From assembly GCA_964405455.1 (NCBI GenBank), contig CAYOOA010000003.1, positions 1 through 64,000 on the forward strand: a stretch of DNA of 64,000 nucleotides, given 5' to 3'. Source of the stretch: CALESS01 sp964405455 (GTDB taxonomy: Bacteria; Chloroflexota; Anaerolineae; Anaerolineales; Anaerolineaceae). Positions 43,442-51,498 of this stretch are shown here, in pieces. The position numbers and the translations under genes are program-made. Positions within the stretch are counted from its first letter, which is position 1. The number at the start of each line of letters is the position of its first letter. Under the pieces are notes generated by a model. It saw only the letters and a list, made by a program, of their open reading frames with translations, made no database searches and was not told the DNA's origin.

Positions 43442-44910
43442 AAAAACAGTCTGGAATTTCACTGCCCATGTGGGCTTGGTGTCTCCTGGCGGCCGGGATC
43501 GCGCTGGGGACGTATATACTGGTCTTATCCATCTTCAACCTGTCCGGTTTCCCGCTGGATGATGCCTGGATCCACCAAACCTATGCCCGGTCGTTGGCCC
43601 GGACAGGGCAGTGGGCCTACTGGCCGGGCCAGGTTTCAGCCGGCAGCACCGCGCCGCTCTGGACGGTCCTGCTGATTCCGGGTCAGCTCATACCGAATGG
43701 CTTGATGGCCTGGGCTTATCTACTCGGCTGGCTGGGCCTGGCCGCCAGCGCCTGGCTGGGGCAAAAAACCTACGAGAACCTAACCGGTCATCCCAGGCTT
43801 GCTTTGCCGATCATGGCATTGTTCTTATGTCTTGAATGGCACCTGGTCTGGGCGGCCAGCTCGGGGATGGAAACGATCCTGGCTGCGGGGGTGGTTTTGG
43901 CAGTGTTTGAGCAGCTTTCCCGGGAGAAACCGCGCTACTGGCTGGCCGGCGGGTTGACTGGTCTGGCCGTTTGGATACGACCAGATGGGGTGACCCTGCT
44001 TGGACCGATCCTTTTTGTGATCCTGTTTTCAAAAGAAAAATGGAGCAACCGTGCCCGACAGGCCGGGTGGGTCTTGCTGGGATTCCTTGTTTTGTTTTTA
44101 CCTTACCTGATTTTCAATAAATCACTGGCGGGCACCTATTGGCCGAATACGTATTATGCCAAGCAGATGGAATATGCCATTCTCAACCAGGAAGCCCTGC
44201 CGGTGCGGTTTTTACGCTTGTTGATTCAACCCATGGTGGGGGCGGGGGTCTTACTGCTGCCCGGTGCGTTCTGGGCGTTTTACCAGGGCTTCCGACGCCG
44301 CAGGCCAACCTGGATGGCCCTGGGCTTATTCTGGATCGGTTTCACCCTGCTGTATGCCTGGCGGTTACCGGTCGCATATCAACACGGGCGCTACCTGATG
44401 CCCGCCATGCCGACTTATTTCCTCCTGGGATTCCTGGGGATGAATGAACTCGTGGGCAACTTTGGGCAGCAGCCTTCGGCCCGCCTGTTCCGTTTCGGCT
44501 GGCGGCTGGCCGTCACCCTGACGCTCCTGCTCTTTTTCTTCAACGGAGCAATGGCCATTTCCAATGATGTCGGTATCATCCAAACGGAAATGGTCGCCAC
44601 GGCGCGCTGGATCCAGCAAAATACGCCGCCAAATGCGCTGGTTGCCGCCCATGATATTGGGGCAATGGGATATTTCGGCGAGCGGCAGTTGGTTGACCTG
44701 GCCGGTTTGATCTCTCCGGAGGTGGCACCGATCATCCGGGATGAGGATAAACTGAAAGCATACCTGGATGAAAGGGGTGTAGATTACCTGGTGACATTTC
44801 CCGGTTGGTATTCCAGCCTGACAGATGGAAAACTTGTCCTTTTTCAAACGGACGGCAAGTATTCACCCGCCCAGGGTGGTGAAAACATGGCTGTTTATCA
44901 ATGGAGATAA
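43438..44910 (+). CDS. GT-C fold glycosyltransferase-like membrane protein (AftB-like pattern)
   Basis: 490 residues with about ten helices. The first loop, FPLDDAWIHQTYARSLARTGQ followed by AGSTAPLWT, resembles that of actinobacterial arabinofuranosyltransferase AftB and related proteins. GLAVWIRPDGVTLLGPI lies in the middle. The C-terminus outside the membrane includes AAHDIGAMGYFGER and VDLAGLISPEV, a recurring domain in this family. It is the last of four genes joined by overlaps or tiny gaps. Confidence 0.8.
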   Translation: MKKQSGISLPMWAWCLLAAGIALGTYILVLSIFNLSGFPLDDAWIHQTYARSLARTGQWAYWPGQVSAGSTAPLWTVLLIPGQLIPNGLMAWAYLLGWLGLAASAWLGQKTYENLTGHPRLALPIMALFLCLEWHLVWAASSGMETILAAGVVLAVFEQLSREKPRYWLAGGLTGLAVWIRPDGVTLLGPILFVILFSKEKWSNRARQAGWVLLGFLVLFLPYLIFNKSLAGTYWPNTYYAKQMEYAILNQEALPVRFLRLLIQPMVGAGVLLLPGAFWAFYQGFRRRRPTWMALGLFWIGFTLLYAWRLPVAYQHGRYLMPAMPTYFLLGFLGMNELVGNFGQQPSARLFRFGWRLAVTLTLLLFFFNGAMAISNDVGIIQTEMVATARWIQQNTPPNALVAAHDIGAMGYFGERQLVDLAGLISPEVAPIIRDEDKLKAYLDERGVDYLVTFPGWYSSLTDGKLVLFQTDGKYSPAQGGENMAVYQWR

Positions 44911-44919
44911 CTGGAAATT

Positions 44920-44949
44920 TTTACGGTTCATACAACCTTATGCTATACT
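44920..44949 (+). promoter_or_regulatory. Extended -10 promoter of the kinase-pfk-aldolase operon
   Basis: TGcTATACT (44941-44949) is an extended -10, with a weak TTTACG (44920-44925) 18 bases before TATACT. It lies about 70 bases before the histidine kinase start. Confidence 0.5.
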
Positions 44950-44971
44950 TGCTTGAATTTGGTAAAATATA

Positions 44972-44993
44972 AGATGCCCACACGGGCATCTTG
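44972..44993 (+). other. Perfect hairpin in 5' leader
   Basis: AAGATGCCC and GGGCATCTT form a nine-base perfect stem with an ACAC loop. It lies between the promoter and the start codon of the histidine kinase gene and has no T-run, so it is more likely an mRNA-stabilising or regulatory leader structure than a terminator. A terminator for the preceding transferase series is possible but poorer. Confidence 0.5.
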
Positions 44994-45019
44994 TTGAGTA
45001 TCTATAAGGAGAGGGAAGC

Positions 45020-46099
45020 ATGGCAATCAATCCAGAAACTGATCGCGACCCGATTGATATCTTTGTTGAGGAAATCCAGGGCGAAATTGATCAATCCAAG
45101 CGCGCCCTGCGTGAAACGACGATGATGATTGAGCAAAGCCAGGCAGAATTGGCCAAGTTGGTTCAGCGCAATGCTGCCGTTGCCGGTCATTTACAACAAA
45201 TCCAGGGCCAGTTTGAAAGCATGTCCCGAAATGATATCCGGATGACCTACAATGCCGCCCTGGATACTCAACAACGGCTGCTGGTCATGCGCGGGCAACT
45301 GGAGAAACTCCAGACGGAACAGAAGAATCTCCAGCGCACCATTACCTTGCTGGAAGGGATTTTGAAAACGATCGAAGAAGACATGGCCGGTGGAAAAGGT
45401 GGCCGGAGCAACAGCCGGGCCATGCTGGAGATGGTGGTCAAGGCCCAGGAGGCGGAACGGCTGCGCCTTTCCCGACAGATGCACGACGGCCCTGCCCAGG
45501 CTCTTTCCAATTTTATCGTGCAGACTGAAATAGCGATGCGTTATTTTGAAATGGACCCGGTAAAGGCCAAGGAAGAACTGCAACACCTGAAACAGTCCGC
45601 CCTGACTACATTTCAAAAGGTACGTACGTTCATTTTCGAGTTGCGGCCGATGATGCTCGATGACCTGGGATTGTATCCGACTGTCCGGCGGTACATTGAA
45701 TCCTTCAAGGAACAGACGGGCGTAGATGTAGCCCTCAACCTGAAGGGGCAGGAACGCCGCCTGGAGCCCTACCTGGAAGTGATGATCTTTCGCGCCCTGC
45801 AGGAGTTGATGGGAAATGCAGTCCGCCACAACCAGGATGCGCCAGGGAGGATTTCACTGACGGTGCAGATTGTGGCTGAGGAGCGGCTCGTCAAGGTCAG
45901 TGTCAGTGATACCGGCAAAGGTTTTGATTTGGAAGAAGCTAGCAAATCGGGCGGTCTCGGTTTGAAATTGATCCGTGAGCGCGTGGAATTGCTGGGCGGT
46001 TTCATGGATGTGGATTCTGCCCCGGGAGCCGGGGCCAGGGTTAGCTTCCAGGTACCGTCTCTGGATAATGAAAATTTTGAAGGCCAAAGTCCTTCATAA
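45020..46099 (+). CDS. Cytosolic DegS-like sensor histidine kinase
   Basis: 359 residues, no transmembrane segment. Residues 15-125 form a long coiled-coil sensor region. A HisKA_3 dimerisation domain carries the phosphoacceptor His155 in RLRLSRQMHDGPAQAL, and the ATPase domain follows with ELMGNAVRHNQ (N box), DTGKGF (G1) and GGLGLKLIRERVELLGG (G2). Such kinases normally pair with NarL-type regulators; none is adjacent. It precedes the phosphofructokinase gene by 36 bases, suggesting a shared transcript with glycolytic genes. AAGGAGAGGG lies before the ATG. Confidence 0.92.
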   Translation: MAINPETDRDPIDIFVEEIQGEIDQSKRALRETTMMIEQSQAELAKLVQRNAAVAGHLQQIQGQFESMSRNDIRMTYNAALDTQQRLLVMRGQLEKLQTEQKNLQRTITLLEGILKTIEEDMAGGKGGRSNSRAMLEMVVKAQEAERLRLSRQMHDGPAQALSNFIVQTEIAMRYFEMDPVKAKEELQHLKQSALTTFQKVRTFIFELRPMMLDDLGLYPTVRRYIESFKEQTGVDVALNLKGQERRLEPYLEVMIFRALQELMGNAVRHNQDAPGRISLTVQIVAEERLVKVSVSDTGKGFDLEEASKSGGLGLKLIRERVELLGGFMDVDSAPGAGARVSFQVPSLDNENFEGQSPS

Positions 46100-46135
46100 A
46101 TTATTCCGTTATTTATTGCAGGAGGAAGTTTTACA

Positions 46136-47302
46136 ATGACCAAAACGATTGGTTTATTAACCGGGGGAGGCGATGTTCCCGGCCTGAACCCGGCCATGAA
46201 GGCTGTCGTGATGAGCGCGTTGGAGAATGGTTACCGGGTGATCGGGATCCGCAAGGGTTGGGGCGGATTCCTGGGTTACAATCTCGATGAACCGGCGACG
46301 CGCGAGTATTATGTTCGTGAATTACAGGCCACGGATGTTCGGACGATTGACCGCACGGGTGGCACCTTCCTTCACACCTCGCGGACGAATCCGGGCAAGG
46401 TGAAAGCCAAATCGGTGCCGGATTTCCTGCGCAACTCATCGTGGGGCAAAGAATTGCCGGACGGCACCTTTGATTACACCCCTTACGTCTTGAAGGTGAT
46501 TGATCACCTGGGTATCGATGTGATGGTGCCGATCGGAGGCGACGACACCCTCAGCTATGCCCATCGACTGCATAAGGAAGGCTTCCCAACCGTGGCCATT
46601 CCCAAGACCATGGATAATGATGTATTCGGAACGGATTACTGCATCGGCTTTTCCACGGCAGTCACCCGCTCGGTTGAATCCATCCACAACATGCGTACGG
46701 CGGTTGGCTCGCACGAACGGATCGGCATCGTGGAATTGTTTGGCCGCAACTCCGGCGAAACCAGCCTGATCAGTGCTTATCTTGCCTACGTGGACCGTGC
46801 CATCATCACCGAAGTACCCTTCGATGTCAACAAACTGGCCAACTTCCTGATGGAGGATAAACGCAATAATCCCTCCAATTATGCCATCATGACCATCTCC
46901 GAAGGCGCCATCATGGAAGGCGGGGAAGTGGTTGAAAGTGGTGAAGCGGATGCCTACGGCCACCGCAAGCTGGGCGGCGTGGGCACCCTCCTTTCTGAAG
47001 AAATCAAGCGCATCACCGGCCAGGATATCATGTACCAGCAACTGGCTTACCTGATGCGCTCCGGGGCACCGGATTCCCTGGATCGGATGGTGGCCATGTC
47101 CTACGGACACCTGGCAATTCAACTGATCCGCCGGAATGAATACGGCAAGATGGTTGCCCTGCACGGCGGCAAATATACCACGGTGCCGATCGAGATGATC
47201 ATGGCCGGCAAGAAGCGCGTGGATGTGCCCGCCTATTATGATATTGAGAATTACCGCCCGAAGATCCGTGATTTTATGGGCGTCCCCATGTTCCTTAGCT
47301 AA
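46136..47302 (+). CDS. 6-phosphofructokinase, pyrophosphate-dependent type
   Basis: Phosphorylates fructose 6-phosphate in glycolysis, 388 residues. The phosphoryl-donor site reads GGDDT (134-138) and PKTMDND (156-162). ATP-dependent enzymes have GGDGS and PGTIDND here; Asp and Lys at these two sites are the known marks of PPi-dependent enzymes, which act reversibly. The substrate motifs MRTAVGSHERIGIVELFGR and MSYGHLA are intact. AGGAGGAAG precedes the ATG. It is followed after 16 bases by an aldolase-like gene, so the pair covers two consecutive glycolytic steps. Confidence 0.92.
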   Translation: MTKTIGLLTGGGDVPGLNPAMKAVVMSALENGYRVIGIRKGWGGFLGYNLDEPATREYYVRELQATDVRTIDRTGGTFLHTSRTNPGKVKAKSVPDFLRNSSWGKELPDGTFDYTPYVLKVIDHLGIDVMVPIGGDDTLSYAHRLHKEGFPTVAIPKTMDNDVFGTDYCIGFSTAVTRSVESIHNMRTAVGSHERIGIVELFGRNSGETSLISAYLAYVDRAIITEVPFDVNKLANFLMEDKRNNPSNYAIMTISEGAIMEGGEVVESGEADAYGHRKLGGVGTLLSEEIKRITGQDIMYQQLAYLMRSGAPDSLDRMVAMSYGHLAIQLIRRNEYGKMVALHGGKYTTVPIEMIMAGKKRVDVPAYYDIENYRPKIRDFMGVPMFLS

Positions 47303-47318
47303 TTGAAAGGAGTGAGAG

Positions 47319-48740
47319 ATGAAAGAAGAATTGATCAAAGAAATGGTTGACCTGGTGGATGGCTCCATTGCCATTTCGAAGGATGAAGTTCGCGTCCTGG
47401 ATGCGACCAAGCTGCAGAAGAACATCGTCAAGCTAGCCCAGGTGGCAGCCCTGGCCGGTGGGAGCAAGGCGGGTTACGCCCGCTTCCTCATCCGGATGGC
47501 AGCGCTGGACCTGGGGATCTACCCGGCGTCCATCAATGACCTGTACATGGCCCGCGGACGGGGTGAGGTTCCATTCTCATTCACCGTGCCGGCGATTAAT
47601 TTGCGCTGCCTTACTTTCGATGCCGCCCGGGCTATTTTCCGCACGGCCATGAAGATTGATGGAGCGGCATTCCTATTTGAAATTGCCCGTTCGGAAATGA
47701 CTTATACCGACCAGCGCCCAACCGAGTACTCCTCCTCGGTGCTGGCTGCTGCCATAGCTGAAGGCTACCGCGGCCCGGTCTTCATCCAGGGCGATCACTT
47801 TCAGATTTCCGCCAAGCGCTACGCAGCAGATCCCAAGACGGAAGTGGATAACCTCAAGGCGCTGGTGATTGAAGCTGTGGCAGCCGGTTTCTTCAATATT
47901 GACGTGGATACTTCCACCCTGGTGGATCTCTCCAAGGAAACCATCCCCGGCCAACAGCAAGTGAACGTTGAACTTTCTGCCCACCTGGCTGCCTTTGTCC
48001 GCTCGGTGCAACCGGAAGGTGTGACGATCTCCATCGGTGGTGAGATCGGCGAAGTCGGCGGGCACAATTCGACCGTAGATGAACTGCACGCATACCTGGG
48101 CGGTTTCAAGGCTGAACTGAAGAAAGTTGCCGGGGATGCTGTAGGTCTTTCGAAGATCAGTATTCAAACCGGTACATCCCACGGCGGTGTTGTGCTGCCG
48201 GATGGCTCGATTGCCAAGGTGGATGTGGATTTCAACACCATGCTGACCCTTTCACGGATTTCGCGATCGGATTACGCCATGGGCGGCGCAGTCCAGCACG
48301 GCGCGTCGACGCTGCCGGAAGATTTATTTGGTAAATTTGTGGAAGCCGAAGCAGTTGAAATTCACCTGGCGACCAATTTCCAGAATATCTTCTTTGATCA
48401 TATCCCGGCGGCTTTGCGTGGTGAAATGTACGCCTACCTGGATCAGAACCTGGCGGCCGAACGCAAACCCGGCATGACAGATGAGCAGTTCTATTACAAG
48501 AACCGCAAGAGTGCCATTGGCGTCTTCAAGCGCCAATCCTGGATGCTCACGGATGCTGAAAAGGCTCCCGTCATTAAGGCCTGGGAAGCCCAATTCCACC
48601 GCCTGTTCAACCAGCTTGGTTTGCCTGGCACCCGCCAGTACGTGGATCGGTTCATCCGCCCGGTTATGATCAAGCCCAAGCTGGCTGATTACCTGGGCAA
48701 GGATGCCGAAGCTGAAGATGTGAAAGACCTCGCTGATTAA
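47319..48740 (+). CDS. Divergent class II aldolase-like protein
   Basis: 473 residues, longer than the roughly 340 of standard class II fructose-bisphosphate aldolases. Candidate metal and substrate motifs appear in the expected order: GDH (158-160), DVDTSTL (195-201), GGEIGEVGG (240-248), TSHGG (286-290) and AVQHGAS (324-330). The general layout also recalls the GatZ/KbaZ subunits of tagatose-bisphosphate aldolase. An added C-terminal helical region (about 370-473) is unlike either. Its place directly after a phosphofructokinase makes a fructose-bisphosphate aldolase role likely. GAAAGGAGTGAG precedes the ATG. Confidence 0.8.
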   Translation: MKEELIKEMVDLVDGSIAISKDEVRVLDATKLQKNIVKLAQVAALAGGSKAGYARFLIRMAALDLGIYPASINDLYMARGRGEVPFSFTVPAINLRCLTFDAARAIFRTAMKIDGAAFLFEIARSEMTYTDQRPTEYSSSVLAAAIAEGYRGPVFIQGDHFQISAKRYAADPKTEVDNLKALVIEAVAAGFFNIDVDTSTLVDLSKETIPGQQQVNVELSAHLAAFVRSVQPEGVTISIGGEIGEVGGHNSTVDELHAYLGGFKAELKKVAGDAVGLSKISIQTGTSHGGVVLPDGSIAKVDVDFNTMLTLSRISRSDYAMGGAVQHGASTLPEDLFGKFVEAEAVEIHLATNFQNIFFDHIPAALRGEMYAYLDQNLAAERKPGMTDEQFYYKNRKSAIGVFKRQSWMLTDAEKAPVIKAWEAQFHRLFNQLGLPGTRQYVDRFIRPVMIKPKLADYLGKDAEAEDVKDLAD

Positions 48741-48757
48741 GGTCGGTTGAGCCTATC

Positions 48758-48812
48758 GGGCGCGGGGCAGTGTAACAGGTTACCTGTTCTGCACTTCCCC
48801 GTGCCTTTTTAT
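48758..48812 (+). terminator. Long intrinsic terminator of the glycolytic operon
   Basis: GGGCGCGGGGCAGTG...ACAGGT pairs with ACCTGTT...CACTTCCCCGTGCC across an almost fully paired stem of about 23 bases with a one-base loop, followed by TTTTTATT. The inner part, AACAGGT and ACCTGTT, is perfect. Confidence 0.88.
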
Positions 48813-48825
48813 TACAGGAGGCGGA

Positions 48826-49326
48826 ATGCCTAAGGAAGAGCAAGGCGTCACCAATGACCGCTTCAGCATCATCCCCCGGTCATTGATCTTTATCACGCAT
48901 GGTGACGAAGTGTTGCTGTTGAAAGGCGCCCCATCCAAGCGGCTGTGGGCGAATAAATACAACGGGATTGGTGGACACGTGGAGCGTGGGGAGGATGTGC
49001 TTTCCAGCGCGAAACGGGAACTGGAAGAAGAGTCCGGGTTGAGCGGGGTGGACCTGTGGTTGTGCGGAATCGCGATGATCGATGCCGGTCAAACCACCGG
49101 GATTGGAATATTCATGTTCCGTGGAGAGTATTCAGGCGGTGAACTGGTTCAATCCCATGAAGGTCGGCTGGAATGGATCAAGCTGAACCGATTAGAAGAT
49201 TATCCCCTGGTGGAGGACCTGCAAATCATTCTTCCCCGGCTGATGGAATTGAAGCGGGGAGATCCGCCGAAGTATCTACGTTATTATTATGACGATCAGG
49301 ATCGGCTGCAGGTTCGCTTCGGATAG
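48826..49326 (+). CDS. Nudix hydrolase (MutT-like)
   Basis: 166 residues. The complete Nudix box is GHVERGEDVLSSAKRELEEESGL, with the Mg-binding REL-EE core, near residues 52-74. The N-terminus (IIPRSLIFITHGDEVLLLKG) fits the 8-oxo-dGTPase or general NTP pyrophosphatase type. ACAGGAGGCGG precedes the ATG. The last 101 bases overlap the convergent rsmD gene. Confidence 0.92.
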   Translation: MPKEEQGVTNDRFSIIPRSLIFITHGDEVLLLKGAPSKRLWANKYNGIGGHVERGEDVLSSAKRELEEESGLSGVDLWLCGIAMIDAGQTTGIGIFMFRGEYSGGELVQSHEGRLEWIKLNRLEDYPLVEDLQIILPRLMELKRGDPPKYLRYYYDDQDRLQVRFG

Positions 49327-49873
49327 CATAGAAGACCACAATCGTGCTGCCATAATCACGCTGATCGAACTCCACCAGGTGCTCCAGGTGGAGTTCTTCG
49401 TACTCCACGGGGTGGATCTGCACGATCACCCAGGCATCCTCAGATAGCCAACCGGGATTTTCATCCAGCAAGCGCATGGCCTTGCTCCACATTTGCTTAT
49501 ATTGGGGCGGGGCTACATATATGTAATCAAAAGCCCTATCTGGAGGTTGCTGCAGGACTTTAAAGGCATCCCCGCGCACAAGCTGGGCATTTTCGGAGAG
49601 ACGCGTGGCAGCCAGGTTCTCCAGGATGACCTGTTGGGCCAGGCGGTTGAGCTCCACAAACCGGACGAATTTGGCTCCGCGCGATAATGCCTCGATGCCC
49701 ACTGCACCGGTGCCGCCAAACAAGTCCAACATCGATGCGTCTTCAATATCCGACGATAGGATGTTAAAAACCGCCTCTTTCACGCGGTCCGTGATGGGGC
49801 GGGTGGTATCCCCCGGCACATCCTTGAGGTGGTGGCCGCGGGCTTTTCCGGAGATGACGCGCAGACTTCCCAT
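49226..49873 (-). CDS. rsmD: 16S rRNA (guanine966-N2)-methyltransferase RsmD-like
   Basis: SAM-dependent methyltransferase of 215 residues that modifies the small-subunit rRNA. The N-terminus (RVISGKARGHHLKDVPGDTTRPITDRVKEAVFNIL) is diagnostic and motif I is LDLFGGTGAVGIEALSRGA. Motif IV, normally DPPF or DPPY, reads VAPPQY, so the usual catalytic Asp is Ala. The C-terminus extends about 35 residues beyond the expected end, antisense to the Nudix gene. It is the last gene of a long minus-strand operon. Confidence 0.87.
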   Translation of the reverse strand: MGSLRVISGKARGHHLKDVPGDTTRPITDRVKEAVFNILSSDIEDASMLDLFGGTGAVGIEALSRGAKFVRFVELNRLAQQVILENLAATRLSENAQLVRGDAFKVLQQPPDRAFDYIYVAPPQYKQMWSKAMRLLDENPGWLSEDAWVIVQIHPVEYEELHLEHLVEFDQRDYGSTIVVFYAIRSEPAADPDRHNNNVDTSADLPASIPSAGEE

Positions 49874-49897
49874 AAAGCGATTATTGTTGAGCTGGAT

Positions 49898-50275
49898 TCA
49901 GCGAATCCGCTTCCAAAGTTCCTTTTCAAGATTCCAGTCGCCCATTTTGATCCGGTTGACCTGGCCGAGGGTGAGGCGGCGCACCATGGTGGCGCGCTGT
50001 TGATCAGGAATTTCCGATAAGCGCGCCAGGACCTGGTCGAAGCACTCCAGTGCTTTCTCGTTCAAACCCTGGGAACGGTAAACCAGGCCGAGGGCGTAAA
50101 GTGAATCAAGATCGTTATCCAATTCAACCGCTTTTTCCAGGTCCAGCTGTGCCTGCTGCAGCTTCTGTTGCGAGAAGTACAGCCAACCACGGCGGGCATA
50201 ATCAGATCCGTTTTGAGGGTTGATTTCGTCCGGGCTGGGTAGAGTTTCGGCGGGAATTATTGATTTTTGGGCCAC
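49898..50275 (-). CDS. Small TPR-repeat protein
   Basis: 125 residues. Two to three tetratricopeptide repeats are visible (NGSDYARRGWLYFSQQKLQQAQLDLEKAVELD, then DSLYALGLVYRSQGLNEKALECFDQVL). No signal peptide or membrane segment is present. It probably mediates a protein interaction, possibly with the ATPase gene that precedes it by 20 bases in the same operon. No specific function can be given. Confidence 0.83.
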   Translation of the reverse strand: MAQKSIIPAETLPSPDEINPQNGSDYARRGWLYFSQQKLQQAQLDLEKAVELDNDLDSLYALGLVYRSQGLNEKALECFDQVLARLSEIPDQQRATMVRRLTLGQVNRIKMGDWNLEKELWKRIR

Positions 50276-50295
50276 GTCAAATTCTCCAAGATCCT

Positions 50296-51495
50296 TTATT
50301 CGGGAAGAATTGCCTGGATGGTCTGGTTGATTCGGGAATCTTCCTCAGACCGCTCAGAAAAGTAATGTTCCATGAATTCCGAGCGGCGCAGACGCAAGGC
50401 CAGCGGGGCAACCAGGCGGATATCAGCGTTTGTGACTTGTGTACGGTTATCGGCTGCAGCCAAAGCCCGGGCGCTTTCAAAGAGGGTGATTTCCGCGCGG
50501 ATTGAATCCAGGCTAAACTTTTGGATTAGTTGGATTCCCAGCCGAGTAATTTCTTCAGGCAGGACAACCTGCGGGAGGATGGAGCGGGCTGCTGAAATTT
50601 CCTGGCAGGCCTGGCGGGTGGCAAGCTCAAACCGATTGACGAAGGCTCGCGGATTGCGGAAGTATTCCACGCTGCGTTGATAGGCTTCCAATCGTTCGCC
50701 CGGGTTGAGAAGTCCGCGAACGACAACCCGCAGTCCAAAGCGGTCCATGATTTGCGGGCGTAAATTCCCCTCCTCAGGATTCATGGAACCGATCAGGGTT
50801 AACCTGGCCCGATAGACGGCCGCATGGGCACCCTGCCGGATGGTATAGCTGCCGGCGGCAGCGGCATCCAGGATCGCATTGGTGATTTCATCCGCCAGCA
50901 AGTTGACCTCATCCACAAACAGTAGATTCAAATCAGCCTGGGCGAGCAAGCCACGCTTGAGACGCATGCGTTCATGCGCTACTTCGCCTTCATCCAACCC
51001 GCCGATGACATCCGACAGGCGGGCGTTGAGCGGCAACTCCACCAGGCTGACCGGGCTGGAAACAGTCAGCGGTTCGCCCTGGCCGTATTTGCGGGCGCAT
51101 TCCGGGCAGACAGCGTCCATACCGCCGGTTTCCACATCTTCCGGGAGGCAACCATAAAAGCAGGTGCTGCGTTGCACATCCGGCAGCACGTGAAGCAGGC
51201 TGCGAACAGCGGTAGTTTTTCCAGTCCCGCGCGGACCGATGAGCAGCACTCCGCCAATGGCCGGGTTGATGACCGAAAGGAGCAAGGCCAGTTTCATTTC
51301 CTGCTGCCCAACCAGGGCCAGGAAGGGGAATGGAAGGACTTCAGCCGGTCCAGATTCCTCTACCGGTTGGGAGGGTTGATTGCGCCCGGATACCATGTCC
51401 ACCAGCTCGCGCAGGGAGCGCGGCATGGGGGGGCTACCTTCACCAGAAGGAGAAACATCCAAGGGGGAGGGCAGTTCAGGCGTATCCGGGGTCAT
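50296..51495 (-). CDS. Magnesium-chelatase-type AAA+ ATPase (BchI/ChlI-like)
   Basis: 399 residues. Walker A is GPRGTGKTT (87-95), Walker B is LNLLFVDEVNLL, sensor 1 is LIGSMNPEEGNLRPQIMDRFGL, and a helical lid domain follows. Inserted after Walker A is a four-cysteine cluster (Cys112, Cys116, Cys130, Cys133), probably binding a metal. A Pro-rich stretch of about 45 residues precedes the fold. No porphyrin-pathway gene or ChlD/ChlH partner is in the window, so a general remodelling role with a vWA partner is as plausible as tetrapyrrole metalation. Confidence 0.88.
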   Translation of the reverse strand: MTPDTPELPSPLDVSPSGEGSPPMPRSLRELVDMVSGRNQPSQPVEESGPAEVLPFPFLALVGQQEMKLALLLSVINPAIGGVLLIGPRGTGKTTAVRSLLHVLPDVQRSTCFYGCLPEDVETGGMDAVCPECARKYGQGEPLTVSSPVSLVELPLNARLSDVIGGLDEGEVAHERMRLKRGLLAQADLNLLFVDEVNLLADEITNAILDAAAAGSYTIRQGAHAAVYRARLTLIGSMNPEEGNLRPQIMDRFGLRVVVRGLLNPGERLEAYQRSVEYFRNPRAFVNRFELATRQACQEISAARSILPQVVLPEEITRLGIQLIQKFSLDSIRAEITLFESARALAAADNRTQVTNADIRLVAPLALRLRRSEFMEHYFSERSEEDSRINQTIQAILPE

Positions 51496-51498
51496 ATT

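Noticed and set aside
46436..47467. Long minus-strand open frame of 343 codons
   Set aside because: It lies antisense to the phosphofructokinase gene, which has full family motifs; the frame is a by-product of its codon usage.
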